NCBI GenBank assembly: GCA_943332615.1
Contig: CALQQB010000010.1
Coordinates: 21,635 to 85,634, forward strand
Source of the DNA: Phenylobacterium deserti
GTDB taxonomy: Bacteria; Pseudomonadota; Alphaproteobacteria; Caulobacterales; Caulobacteraceae
Length of the DNA: 64,000 nucleotides
Reading direction: 5' to 3'
Shown: piece after piece, positions 8,172-15,690 of the stretch
Layout: each line of letters opens with the position of its first letter
Numbering within the stretch: position 1 is the first letter of the stretch
Position numbers and translations under genes: made by a program
Notes under the pieces: model-generated
What the model saw: only the letters and a program-made list of their open reading frames with translations
Told to the model about the DNA's origin: nothing
Databases searched by the model: none

Positions 8172-10619
8172 ATGTCGGAGCTCTATAAGGTCGCGATCAT
8201 CGGGTCCGGGCCGGCAGGCCTGAGCGCGGCGGCGCATGCCGCGAAGAAGGGTTTGAGCCACGTCCTTCTGGAAAAGACGGACCACCTATCCGACACGATT
8301 TTCCGTTACCAGAAGGGCAAGCACGTGATGGCGACGCCCGTCATCCTGGTGCTGCGCGCCGACGCCGAGTTCGACGCCGGAAAGCGCGAGAAGATCCTTC
8401 AACAATGGAACGACGATATCGCCGCGGCCGGCGTGAACGTGAAATTCCACGCCGACGTCAAGGCGATCACCGGCGAGAAGGGCAACTTCACGATCGAGCT
8501 GACCAAGGGCGACCCGGTGCGCGCCGAGACCGTTGTCATGGCGGTTGGCACGCAGGGTAACCCCAACCGCATGCGTTGCGATGGCGGGGCCCTGCCTCAC
8601 GTGCAGTACCAGTTGGACGACCCGGGCGAGTACACGGACGAGCATATTTTCGTCATCGGCGGCGGCGACGCCGGTATCGAAAACGCCATGGGCCTGATCG
8701 CCGACGCGGGCCAGAACAACACCGTCACCCTGGTCAACCGGGGCGCCGATTTCCCGACCGCCAAGAAACCCAACGTTGACGGCCTGCTTTCCGCGCGCGA
8801 TGCGGGGCGCATCAGCGTTCTGACCGAATGCAATACCAGCCTGGTGGAAACCGGCTGGGTCACCGTCGATACGCCGCAGGGCCAGTCTCGCTACAAGTGC
8901 GACCGGATCATCGCGCGGATGGGCGCCGCGCCGCCGCGGGCGTTCATCGAATCCTGCGGCATCGAATTTGCCGGACCGGATCGGTCCGCCTTCCCAACCC
9001 TCTCATCGACCTTCGAAAGCACCAAACCCGGCATCTATGTGATCGGGGCGCTGGCCGGCTATCCGCTGATCAAACACTGCATGAACCAGGGCTACGATGT
9101 CATCGAGTTCGTCAGCGGCAACACCCAGCTGGAAGGCGCGGACGAGCCGCTTCTGGTGGCCAAACTCAAGGATCTGCCCGGAAAGCGCTCCGTGGCCGAC
9201 TGGCTCGAATTCCTGCGCAGCCACGTTGAAATCCTGAACGGCCTGTCTCCGCTGCAGATGCGCGAGTTTCTGCTCGAGATGGACGTCCGGGCCTACAAGG
9301 CCGGCGACGCGATCTTTCTCCGCAACGACAGCGGGTCGTCGATCTTCGGCATCGCCGAAGGTTCGGTCAACGTCGAGGTCGATCCGTCGAACCCCAACAA
9401 CACCGTCTCGCTGGCGCGGAGCGAGATCTTCGGCGAGGTCGGCCTGATCTCCGGCCGCAAACGCGGCTCGACCATACGCGCCGCCGAGCCGACCATATGT
9501 GTCGAACTTCCCCGCATGCTGGCCCTGAAACTGATGAGCCAGGTGCCGCAAGCTCGCGAGACCGTGCAACGCACCACCACCGAGCGTCAGGTGCTGCAGA
9601 TCTTCAAGTCGGGCCTGACCCCCGCCGACATCAAGGACGTCCTGGCCGGCGCCGAGGTGATCGACGTGAAGCCCGGCGAGCCGATCATCACCGAAGGCGA
9701 CATCTCCGACGACCTCTACGTCATCCGCTCAGGCTCGATGATCGTTGAGAAGAACCTGGGCGGCAGGCCGGTGTTCATGTCCTACGTCCCCGCCGGAATG
9801 TACGTTGGCGAAATGGCGATGATGGAGCGGACGCCACGGTCAACGACCGTGAAGGCAGCCATCCGGTCCACGGTGGTGAAACTGTCCGCCGAACCGTTCC
9901 GAGCCCTCCTGGCCCGCAAGCCCGACCTTGCCAAGCGCATGTCGTCCGAGATGAAGGCCCGCCGGGACGTGAACGCCTTCATCGAGAGCCAGAAGGAGGA
10001 GTTCGGCGGCGCTGTCGACATGTACTCCTCCGTCGCCAACTTCCTGATCAAACAGGGCATCGGCGAAGCCACCGACGTGCTGCTGATCGACGAGAGCCTC
10101 TGCGTGGGCTGCGACAATTGCGAGAAGGCCTGCGCCGACAGCCACGACGGCCTGTCACGCCTTAACCGCGAGGCGGGCACGACCTTCGCCAACATCCATG
10201 TGCCGACGTCCTGTCGGCACTGTGAGACTCCGCACTGCATGAGCGACTGCCCGCCCAACGCGATCCGGCGGGGCCAGGACGGCGAGGTGTTCATCAACGA
10301 CACCTGCATCGGGTGCGGAAACTGCCAGCGGGCCTGCCCCTATGGCGTGATCCAGATGGACAAGCCGCCGCCCAAGAAGCCGAATGTGTTCCAGTGGATG
10401 TTCTTCGGCATGGGCCCCGGCCCAGGGGAACCAGACTACGAATGGCGCAAGAAGCACGCGAAGGTCGGCGTCGAATCGCCGAAGGTGGCGATCAAGTGCG
10501 ACATGTGTTCAGGGAAGGCCGGGGGTCCGGCCTGCGTAAGGGCGTGTCCAACGGGGGCGGCGATCCGGGTGACTCCCGACGCCTTCCTCTCCGTGGCGCG
10601 TATTGAGAGGACCGGATAG
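8172..10619 (+). CDS. FAD/NAD(P) oxidoreductase fused to two cyclic-nucleotide-binding domains and a four-cluster ferredoxin domain
   Basis: 815 residues. (1) A thioredoxin-reductase-like flavoprotein: FAD motif GSGPAGLSAA near residue 11 and NAD(P) motif GGGDAG at 163-168, but no redox CxxC between them. (2) Two cyclic-nucleotide-binding folds at about 357-470 and 482-600, each with a GEVGL or GEMAM turn and a following arginine. (3) A DmsB-type domain with four cysteine groups starting at C644, C681, C712 and C776, enough for four [4Fe-4S] clusters. No signal peptide, so it should be cytoplasmic. It probably oxidises NAD(P)H and passes electrons through the clusters to the next two gene products, with cAMP or cGMP as a regulator. 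It leads a tight operon (3-4 bp gaps). Confidence 0.85.
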   Translation: MSELYKVAIIGSGPAGLSAAAHAAKKGLSHVLLEKTDHLSDTIFRYQKGKHVMATPVILVLRADAEFDAGKREKILQQWNDDIAAAGVNVKFHADVKAITGEKGNFTIELTKGDPVRAETVVMAVGTQGNPNRMRCDGGALPHVQYQLDDPGEYTDEHIFVIGGGDAGIENAMGLIADAGQNNTVTLVNRGADFPTAKKPNVDGLLSARDAGRISVLTECNTSLVETGWVTVDTPQGQSRYKCDRIIARMGAAPPRAFIESCGIEFAGPDRSAFPTLSSTFESTKPGIYVIGALAGYPLIKHCMNQGYDVIEFVSGNTQLEGADEPLLVAKLKDLPGKRSVADWLEFLRSHVEILNGLSPLQMREFLLEMDVRAYKAGDAIFLRNDSGSSIFGIAEGSVNVEVDPSNPNNTVSLARSEIFGEVGLISGRKRGSTIRAAEPTICVELPRMLALKLMSQVPQARETVQRTTTERQVLQIFKSGLTPADIKDVLAGAEVIDVKPGEPIITEGDISDDLYVIRSGSMIVEKNLGGRPVFMSYVPAGMYVGEMAMMERTPRSTTVKAAIRSTVVKLSAEPFRALLARKPDLAKRMSSEMKARRDVNAFIESQKEEFGGAVDMYSSVANFLIKQGIGEATDVLLIDESLCVGCDNCEKACADSHDGLSRLNREAGTTFANIHVPTSCRHCETPHCMSDCPPNAIRRGQDGEVFINDTCIGCGNCQRACPYGVIQMDKPPPKKPNVFQWMFFGMGPGPGEPDYEWRKKHAKVGVESPKVAIKCDMCSGKAGGPACVRACPTGAAIRVTPDAFLSVARIERTG

Positions 10620-10622
10620 CTC

Positions 10623-11501
10623 GTGACACAGGCCGGGGGGCATACGGAGCGAGTGAAGCAGCGGACCCACGAGGGGTTCCTGCGGCACAAGCATTTCATG
10701 TTCGCGCAGATCGCGACGGCGCTCTGCGTGGTCGCTGTCGGCGTCTACTTTGTTACGGCCGCGCGGCTGGACGAGCCGCCCAACGGCGGCAGTTGGATCG
10801 GATACACGCTGGGAACCATCAGCGCGGGCCTGATCATCTGGCTGGCCTGCCTGGGAATTCGCAAGCGGGTGATCACCTCCGGCCACTATTCACTGAAAGC
10901 CTGGGTCTCGGCCCATGTCTATCTCGGCCTGTCGCTGACGGTCCTGGCCACCCTGCACACAGGCTTCCAGTTCGGCTGGAACATCCACACCCTGGCCTAC
11001 GTCTTGATGATGCTGGTGATCGTCTCCGGCGCACTTGGTATCTGGGCCTACGCCACCCTCCCCGCCCGCCTGCACGGCAACCGCGGCGAGGTCACGCGCA
11101 AGCAGATGATCGAGCAGATTGAGAGCATCGATCGCCAGATCCACGATGTCGCACAGCCGCTGGACCGCGCCGGCGCAGAAGCGGCGAGGATGACCATCGA
11201 GGACACCGAGCTTGGCGGCGGATTCCTGAAACGCCTGACCAACAGCTACGGAGACTGCCGCAACAAGCGGGCCCTGGAGCGCCTCCGCTCCGTCGCCGCC
11301 GCGCCAAACACGCCGCAGGCCGAGGCCCTGATCAAGCTGGAACAGCTGATGAAGCAAAAAGCCGAGGTGCTGTCCCTGGCGCGCAAGCAGATGCAGATCA
11401 CCGCCTTCCTCGAGGGTTGGCTGTTCGTGCACATCCCCGTCACCTTCGCCCTGCTGGCGGCGCTCACCGCGCACATCGTCAGCGTCTTCACGTACTGGTG
11501 A
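10623..11501 (+). CDS. Membrane protein, probable heme b electron-transfer subunit
   Basis: 292 residues from GTG 10623. Helices are visible at about 27-46, 57-79, 92-110 and 116-138 and again at the C terminus (about 265-290), separated by a long charged, coiled-coil-like segment (about 150-260). Histidines in AHVYLG, LHTGFQ, FVHIPV and TAHIVS sit in or at the helices and could bind heme b, as in NapC-independent quinol-linked or ferric-reductase-like subunits. I do not recognise a named family with certainty. Its place between a cytoplasmic iron-sulfur flavoprotein and a periplasmic decaheme protein suggests it carries electrons across the inner membrane. Confidence 0.7.
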   Translation: MTQAGGHTERVKQRTHEGFLRHKHFMFAQIATALCVVAVGVYFVTAARLDEPPNGGSWIGYTLGTISAGLIIWLACLGIRKRVITSGHYSLKAWVSAHVYLGLSLTVLATLHTGFQFGWNIHTLAYVLMMLVIVSGALGIWAYATLPARLHGNRGEVTRKQMIEQIESIDRQIHDVAQPLDRAGAEAARMTIEDTELGGGFLKRLTNSYGDCRNKRALERLRSVAAAPNTPQAEALIKLEQLMKQKAEVLSLARKQMQITAFLEGWLFVHIPVTFALLAALTAHIVSVFTYW

Positions 11502-11505
11502 GCCG

Positions 11506-13398
11506 GTGGCCCAGGAATTCCATCTCAAACTGATCACCGAGCGCGCCGGCGGCGGCGATCCGATCATCCGCGAACGGCATCTGGAGGGTCCGGAGCTCAG
11601 CATCGGCCGCGCGGCCGATTCTGACATCGTCCTCACCGACCTGATCGTCGATCCGAAGCACGCCAGGATGCGCTTCGCCGGTCCCGGCCGGGTGACCGTC
11701 GAGTCGGTCAGCGGCGCCGCCTTCCTGCTGAACGGCAAATCGGTGCAGCGCGCCGATATCGACGTCGCCAGCCAGCCGGTGGTGGTGTTCGCTACCTACA
11801 GCCTGTCGTTCGAACCGGGTCCCGAGGGCGGTTGCGTCGTCACGGTGACGCATGGCGAGCACGCCCACTATCCGACCCGCTCGATCTTCTCGCTGCAATC
11901 CAAGGTGTTCGGTCGCCGCCGAATGGCCTGGACGTTCGCGACCGGCATCTTCCTGGTCTGCCTGCTGATTCCCCTGGTCTTCGCTGGCGTGTTCTCTCAG
12001 TCGAAGATTCATCCGGACCAGCAGTGGTCCTCCGGGCCGCTGTCGAAGTCGCACACCTTCCTCGAGAGCGACTGCAAATCGTGCCACACGAAGTCGTTCG
12101 TCGCCGTGCAGGACACATCCTGCAAGGCCTGCCACCAGGCCAGCCATGACCCGGCTGCCGAGGCGAAAATCCTGGCGAAGTCCAAAGACGCCGGCAGCCC
12201 GTTTGCCACCGGGCTGGTCTTCGATCACGCCGACCCGAAGAAGCTCAGCCAGGGCACGCCCCTGCCGGATGGCTTCGGGGCCAAGGTATCGACCATCATC
12301 CAGCGCACGCTGGGCCACCCGACCGATCGCTGCGCCAGCTGCCACGTTGAACACACCAAGTCCGACCCCAAGACCCCCAAGGGAGCCAAGGCCAGCGATC
12401 CCCACGCCCCGCTCAGCGACAAGCCCGACCTCGTGGCCGTTCAGGACTGCCAGGGTTGCCATACCAAGCTGAAGTCCCGCCTGGGCAAGACCGAGCTGAT
12501 CGACACGCCCGACTGGGGCCGGCACCCGGCCTTCCGCCCGCTGATCATGACCTCGGCCGAGGGCACGACGGCGACATTCCAGCGGATGGCGCTGACCGCC
12601 GCGCCGCAGGAGAAGAATGGCCTTATCTTCCCCCACCGGATGCACCTCGACCCCCTGGGCGGCGTGGCGCGTCAGGCCATCGATCTCGGCGCAGGGCGCG
12701 GCTATGGCGCCGCACTCGAATGCGCCTCGTGTCACCGCCGCGATAAGGCCGGCACGGACTTCCAACCGATCCAGATGGAAAAGGACTGCGGCGCCTGCCA
12801 CAGCCTGGCCTACGCCCGCGTGGGCGGCCAGTTGCAGCTGTTCCCGCACGGCGAAGTGGAGAAGACCTTGGCGCTGGCGGGCGGCGGCGGCGGCATGGGC
12901 GGTTTGGATCGCATGCGACCGGGCGCCATCCGGCCCAGCCAGTTCGACGCAGTCGTCGCGCCGTCGGCGGTCAGCAGCTCGCCGTTCCGCAAGGGCGGGG
13001 CCTGCTTCGACTGCCACGCCATTACCTGGACCGAGGCCGGCATGCCGCATGTGCAGCCGGTGAAGCTGGCGTCCCGCTACATGCCGCGCGGCGCCTTCGA
13101 CCACTCGGTGCCCGAGCATGGCGGCCCCGGTGCATCCAAGGCCGGCGGTTTCAAGTGCGCCGACTGCCACAAGGCGGCGACGTCGGATCAGACTACCGAC
13201 GTGCTGATCCCGGACATCGCCAAGTGCAACGCCTGCCATGGCCAGCCGAAGACCAAGACGGCCGCCGCCAGCGACGGCGACTGCGCCACCTGCCACAGCT
13301 TCCACGCCCCGGGCAAAGCCTCGCCGAAGCCTGGTCTCCCGGCGCTGGAGACCCTGCGGTGGAGCGCGGTGATGTCGGGCAAGGCGGCGGGGGCGTAG
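11506..13398 (+). CDS. FHA domain - membrane helix - periplasmic decaheme cytochrome c
   Basis: 630 residues from GTG 11506. Residues about 28-95 form an FHA phosphothreonine-binding domain (SIGRAADSDIVLTD, then DPKHARMRF and LLNGKSV). One hydrophobic helix follows at about 143-165. The rest contains ten CxxCH heme sites between C190 and C593 (CKSCH, CKACH, CASCH, CQGCH, CASCH, CGACH, CFDCH, CADCH, CNACH, CATCH). With no N-terminal signal peptide, the FHA domain should be cytoplasmic and the hemes periplasmic. The hemes could accept electrons from the upstream membrane protein, while the FHA domain could dock the complex to a phosphorylated partner. This domain fusion is unusual. Confidence 0.87.
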   Translation: MAQEFHLKLITERAGGGDPIIRERHLEGPELSIGRAADSDIVLTDLIVDPKHARMRFAGPGRVTVESVSGAAFLLNGKSVQRADIDVASQPVVVFATYSLSFEPGPEGGCVVTVTHGEHAHYPTRSIFSLQSKVFGRRRMAWTFATGIFLVCLLIPLVFAGVFSQSKIHPDQQWSSGPLSKSHTFLESDCKSCHTKSFVAVQDTSCKACHQASHDPAAEAKILAKSKDAGSPFATGLVFDHADPKKLSQGTPLPDGFGAKVSTIIQRTLGHPTDRCASCHVEHTKSDPKTPKGAKASDPHAPLSDKPDLVAVQDCQGCHTKLKSRLGKTELIDTPDWGRHPAFRPLIMTSAEGTTATFQRMALTAAPQEKNGLIFPHRMHLDPLGGVARQAIDLGAGRGYGAALECASCHRRDKAGTDFQPIQMEKDCGACHSLAYARVGGQLQLFPHGEVEKTLALAGGGGGMGGLDRMRPGAIRPSQFDAVVAPSAVSSSPFRKGGACFDCHAITWTEAGMPHVQPVKLASRYMPRGAFDHSVPEHGGPGASKAGGFKCADCHKAATSDQTTDVLIPDIAKCNACHGQPKTKTAAASDGDCATCHSFHAPGKASPKPGLPALETLRWSAVMSGKAAGA

Positions 13399-13404
13399 GC
13401 GCGG

Positions 13405-13793
13405 TCAGACGCGCCGGATGGGACCGGGATACTCGCCGATCTTTCGATTGGCGCTGACGAGCAGCAGGTCCTCCGCGATCGCCCGGGCGATCAGGAGGCG
13501 ATCGAACGGATTCCGATGGATCGTCGGCAGGCTGGCGACGCCCACGACGTGCTCGCTTGTGATGAGCAATTCCTCAAAACTGTTGTTCATCAGCCGCTGA
13601 CGGAACACGCGTGGGTCTGTCTGGAACTCCGGTCGCCCCAGGCTGTGCTTGATGGCGACTTCCCAGATGTGCTGACCACGCTGAAAGCCAGAGTGTTCCC
13701 GGGGTCCTCGATCATGTCACGCGCGAGACTGGACAATCGTTCAGGCGCCCCGGCCGCCCAAACGAGCAGATGCGTATCGAGCAGAAGCCTCAT
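13405..13793 (-). pseudogene. vapC-like PIN-domain toxin, frameshifted
   Basis: The N-terminal part (MRLLLDTHLLVWAAGAPERL) is a PIN domain with its first catalytic aspartate, reading from 13793. After SVVS the frame is lost near 13667-13673; the family sequence resumes as IWEVAIKHSLGRPEF in another frame and continues to FDRLLIARAIAEDLLLVSANRKIGEYPGPI at 13405. About two extra bases (or one missing base) explain the break. As read, the toxin ends early at 13590 and lacks the second half of the RNase active site, so it should be inactive. It overlaps the intact antitoxin gene by ATGA. A sequencing error is an alternative. Confidence 0.82.
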
Positions 13794-14035
13794 TCCTCGC
13801 CGTAGAAGAGCTTCTCGATCTCGTCCTGGGCGAAGGTGTCGAAGTCATCGGGGATCGTCATCTCCCCCTCCATGAAGCCCAGCCGCCGCTTGCCCGATTG
13901 TACTGGTTCCTCAATCGGCACGACCTTCACCATGGGCTTGCCGGCCTTGGCGATCACGAACGGCTCGCCGTTCACCGCGCCCTCGATCAAGCGCGAGAGG
14001 TGCGTCTTGGCTTCATGGATGTTGACGGTCTTCAT
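13790..14035 (-). CDS. Phd/YefM-family antitoxin (VapB-like)
   Basis: 81 residues beginning MKTVNIHEAKTHLSRLIEGA, the standard N-terminal DNA-binding fold of Phd/YefM antitoxins, followed by AKAGKPMVKVVPI and an acidic C-terminal tail that normally wraps the toxin. It precedes the PIN toxin with a 4-bp overlap, the usual order for such pairs, and these antitoxins usually repress their own promoter. Here the partner toxin is frameshifted, so the antitoxin may survive as an orphan. Confidence 0.88.
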   Translation of the reverse strand: MKTVNIHEAKTHLSRLIEGAVNGEPFVIAKAGKPMVKVVPIEEPVQSGKRRLGFMEGEMTIPDDFDTFAQDEIEKLFYGEE

Positions 14036-14050
14036 GGTGAACCAACTGGA

Positions 14051-14066
14051 CTAAGTTCAGTTAGTC
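14051..14066 (-). promoter_or_regulatory. Candidate operator of the antitoxin gene
   Basis: The sequence ACTAAGTTCAGTTAGT carries a short inverted repeat (ACTAA/TTAGT) 15 bp upstream of the antitoxin start, in an AT-richer spot than its surroundings. Antitoxins of this family bind such palindromes to repress themselves. The match is short and could be chance. Confidence 0.3.
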
Positions 14067-14091
14067 TACTCGCCGCGGCCGCCGCCCCAAA

Positions 14092-14122
14092 CGAAAACGC
14101 CGCCCCTTCCGGAGCGGCGTTC
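14092..14122 (-). terminator. Intrinsic terminator of gdhA
   Basis: Perfect 8-bp inverted repeat (14097-14104 and 14115-14122, arms AACGCCGC/GCGGCGTT) with a 10-nt loop. On the minus strand it is followed by TTTTCGTTT and starts 30 bp after the gdhA stop codon. Confidence 0.8.
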
Positions 14123-14151
14123 CCAAGTCTCAAGGTCCAAGTTTCGGACGG

Positions 14152-15510
14152 TCAGACGACCCCGAAAGCCAGCATGGCGTCGGCCACCTTCTTGAAGCCC
14201 GCGATGTTCGCGCCCTTCACATAGTCGATGGTCTTGAAGCCCTTGCGGCCGCCGTATTCGGCGCAGGACGAGTGGATGCCGGACATGATGTCGAGCAGCA
14301 GGCGCTGCAGCTCCTCTTCCTTCCAGGAGATGCGCGCCGAGTTCTGGCTCATCTCCAGGCCGGAAACCGCCACGCCGCCGGCGTTGGCCGCCTTGCCCGG
14401 CGCGAACAGCACGTCAGCCGCCTTGAAGATATGCACGCCTTCCAGGTTGGTTGGCATGTTGGCGCCTTCCGAAATCCCGATGCAGCCGTTCTTCACCAGC
14501 ATCTCGGCGTCCGGGCCCAGCAACTCATTCTGGGTAGCGCACGGCATGGCCAGGTCGCAGGGCACGCCCCAGGGGGTCTTTCCGGCCACGAATTCCGAAC
14601 CCGTGAACTCCTTGGCGTATTCCGAAATCCGGCCGCGGCGCTTGTTCTTCAGCTCCTTGACCCAGTCGATCTTGGTCTGGTCGATGCCGGCCGGATCGTG
14701 GATGAAGCCCTCGGAGTCGGAGAGCGTCAGCACCTTGCCGCCCAGCGAGGTCACCTTTTCGGCGGCGTGGGTGGCCACGTTGCCGGAGCCCGAGATCACC
14801 ACCGTCTTGCCGGCGATTTCCTGGCCCTGCGTCTTCAGCATGTTCTGCAGGAAGTAGGTCGCACCGTAGCCGGTCGCCTCGGTGCGAATCAGCGAGCCGC
14901 CGTACTCGAGACCCTTGCCGGTCAGGACGCCGGTGAACTCATTGGTGATGCGCTTGTATTGACCGAACATATAGCCGATCTCGCGGCCGCCCACGCCGAT
15001 GTCTCCGGCCGGCACGTCGATGTCGGCGCCGATGTAGCGATAGAGCTCGGTCATCAGGCTCTGGCAGAAGCGCATCACTTCGCCGTCCGACTTGCCCTTC
15101 GGGTTGAAGTTCGAGCCGCCCTTGCCGCCGCCCATGGGCAGGCCGGTCAGCGCGTTCTTGAAGGTCTGTTCGAAAGCCAGGAACTTCAGCACGCTCTCGG
15201 TGACCGAGGGGTGGAAGCGGATGCCGCCCTTGTAGGGGCCGATGGCGTTGTTGTTCTGGACGCGCCACGCGCGCTGGACGCGAATATTGCCGGCGTCGTC
15301 CTGCCAGCAGACCCGGAAGCTGACGACCCGGTCAGGCTCGGCGATGCGGCGCAGAATCTGCGCCTTGTGATAGGCTTCCTTGTCCTGGATGAAGTCGAAA
15401 ATGTCTTCGGCGACTTCCGTCACAGCCTGGACGAATTCCGGCTGGCCCGGATTGCGACGCTTCACCCCTTCGACGAAGCCATTGAGATCGACGTGATCGC
15501 TTACTGCCAT
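14152..15510 (-). CDS. gdhA: NADP-type glutamate dehydrogenase
   Basis: 452 residues, the usual length of the hexameric small glutamate dehydrogenases. Visible are the substrate-binding block GGIRFHPSV, the catalytic lysine region PMGGGKGGSNFNPKG, DVPAGDIGVGGREIGYMFG and the nucleotide motif SGSGNVATHAAEK. It converts 2-oxoglutarate plus ammonia to glutamate (or the reverse) in the cytoplasm. The start ATG 15510 is set by family length. It has its own terminator downstream, and its promoter lies in the 180-bp divergent gap with the next gene. Confidence 0.95.
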   Translation of the reverse strand: MAVSDHVDLNGFVEGVKRRNPGQPEFVQAVTEVAEDIFDFIQDKEAYHKAQILRRIAEPDRVVSFRVCWQDDAGNIRVQRAWRVQNNNAIGPYKGGIRFHPSVTESVLKFLAFEQTFKNALTGLPMGGGKGGSNFNPKGKSDGEVMRFCQSLMTELYRYIGADIDVPAGDIGVGGREIGYMFGQYKRITNEFTGVLTGKGLEYGGSLIRTEATGYGATYFLQNMLKTQGQEIAGKTVVISGSGNVATHAAEKVTSLGGKVLTLSDSEGFIHDPAGIDQTKIDWVKELKNKRRGRISEYAKEFTGSEFVAGKTPWGVPCDLAMPCATQNELLGPDAEMLVKNGCIGISEGANMPTNLEGVHIFKAADVLFAPGKAANAGGVAVSGLEMSQNSARISWKEEELQRLLLDIMSGIHSSCAEYGGRKGFKTIDYVKGANIAGFKKVADAMLAFGVV

Positions 15511-15690
15511 GTGTTCCCCCTTAATGACCGGCGCACTTTCGCGCCGGGGGCTCTTTCAGCCCAGCCAAATTACGGATTCCTTGCGGACTTAAGCGCATTT
15601 CCGGCGACAAAGCTCAAGCTTGGTCTTTCGCCTCTTCACAAGCCGCGGGAATTTGCGGACAACTCGTTCGCTGGATGGGGGCTACCGAAA

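Noticed and set aside
11488..13305. 605-codon leftward open frame
   Set aside because: Antisense to the FHA-decaheme gene, whose ten CxxCH motifs prove the opposite strand is coding.
14272..15690. Long open frame upstream of the thiamine-diphosphate enzyme
   Set aside because: It is the open antisense strand of gdhA, common in high-GC DNA; family similarity starts only at ATG 15691.
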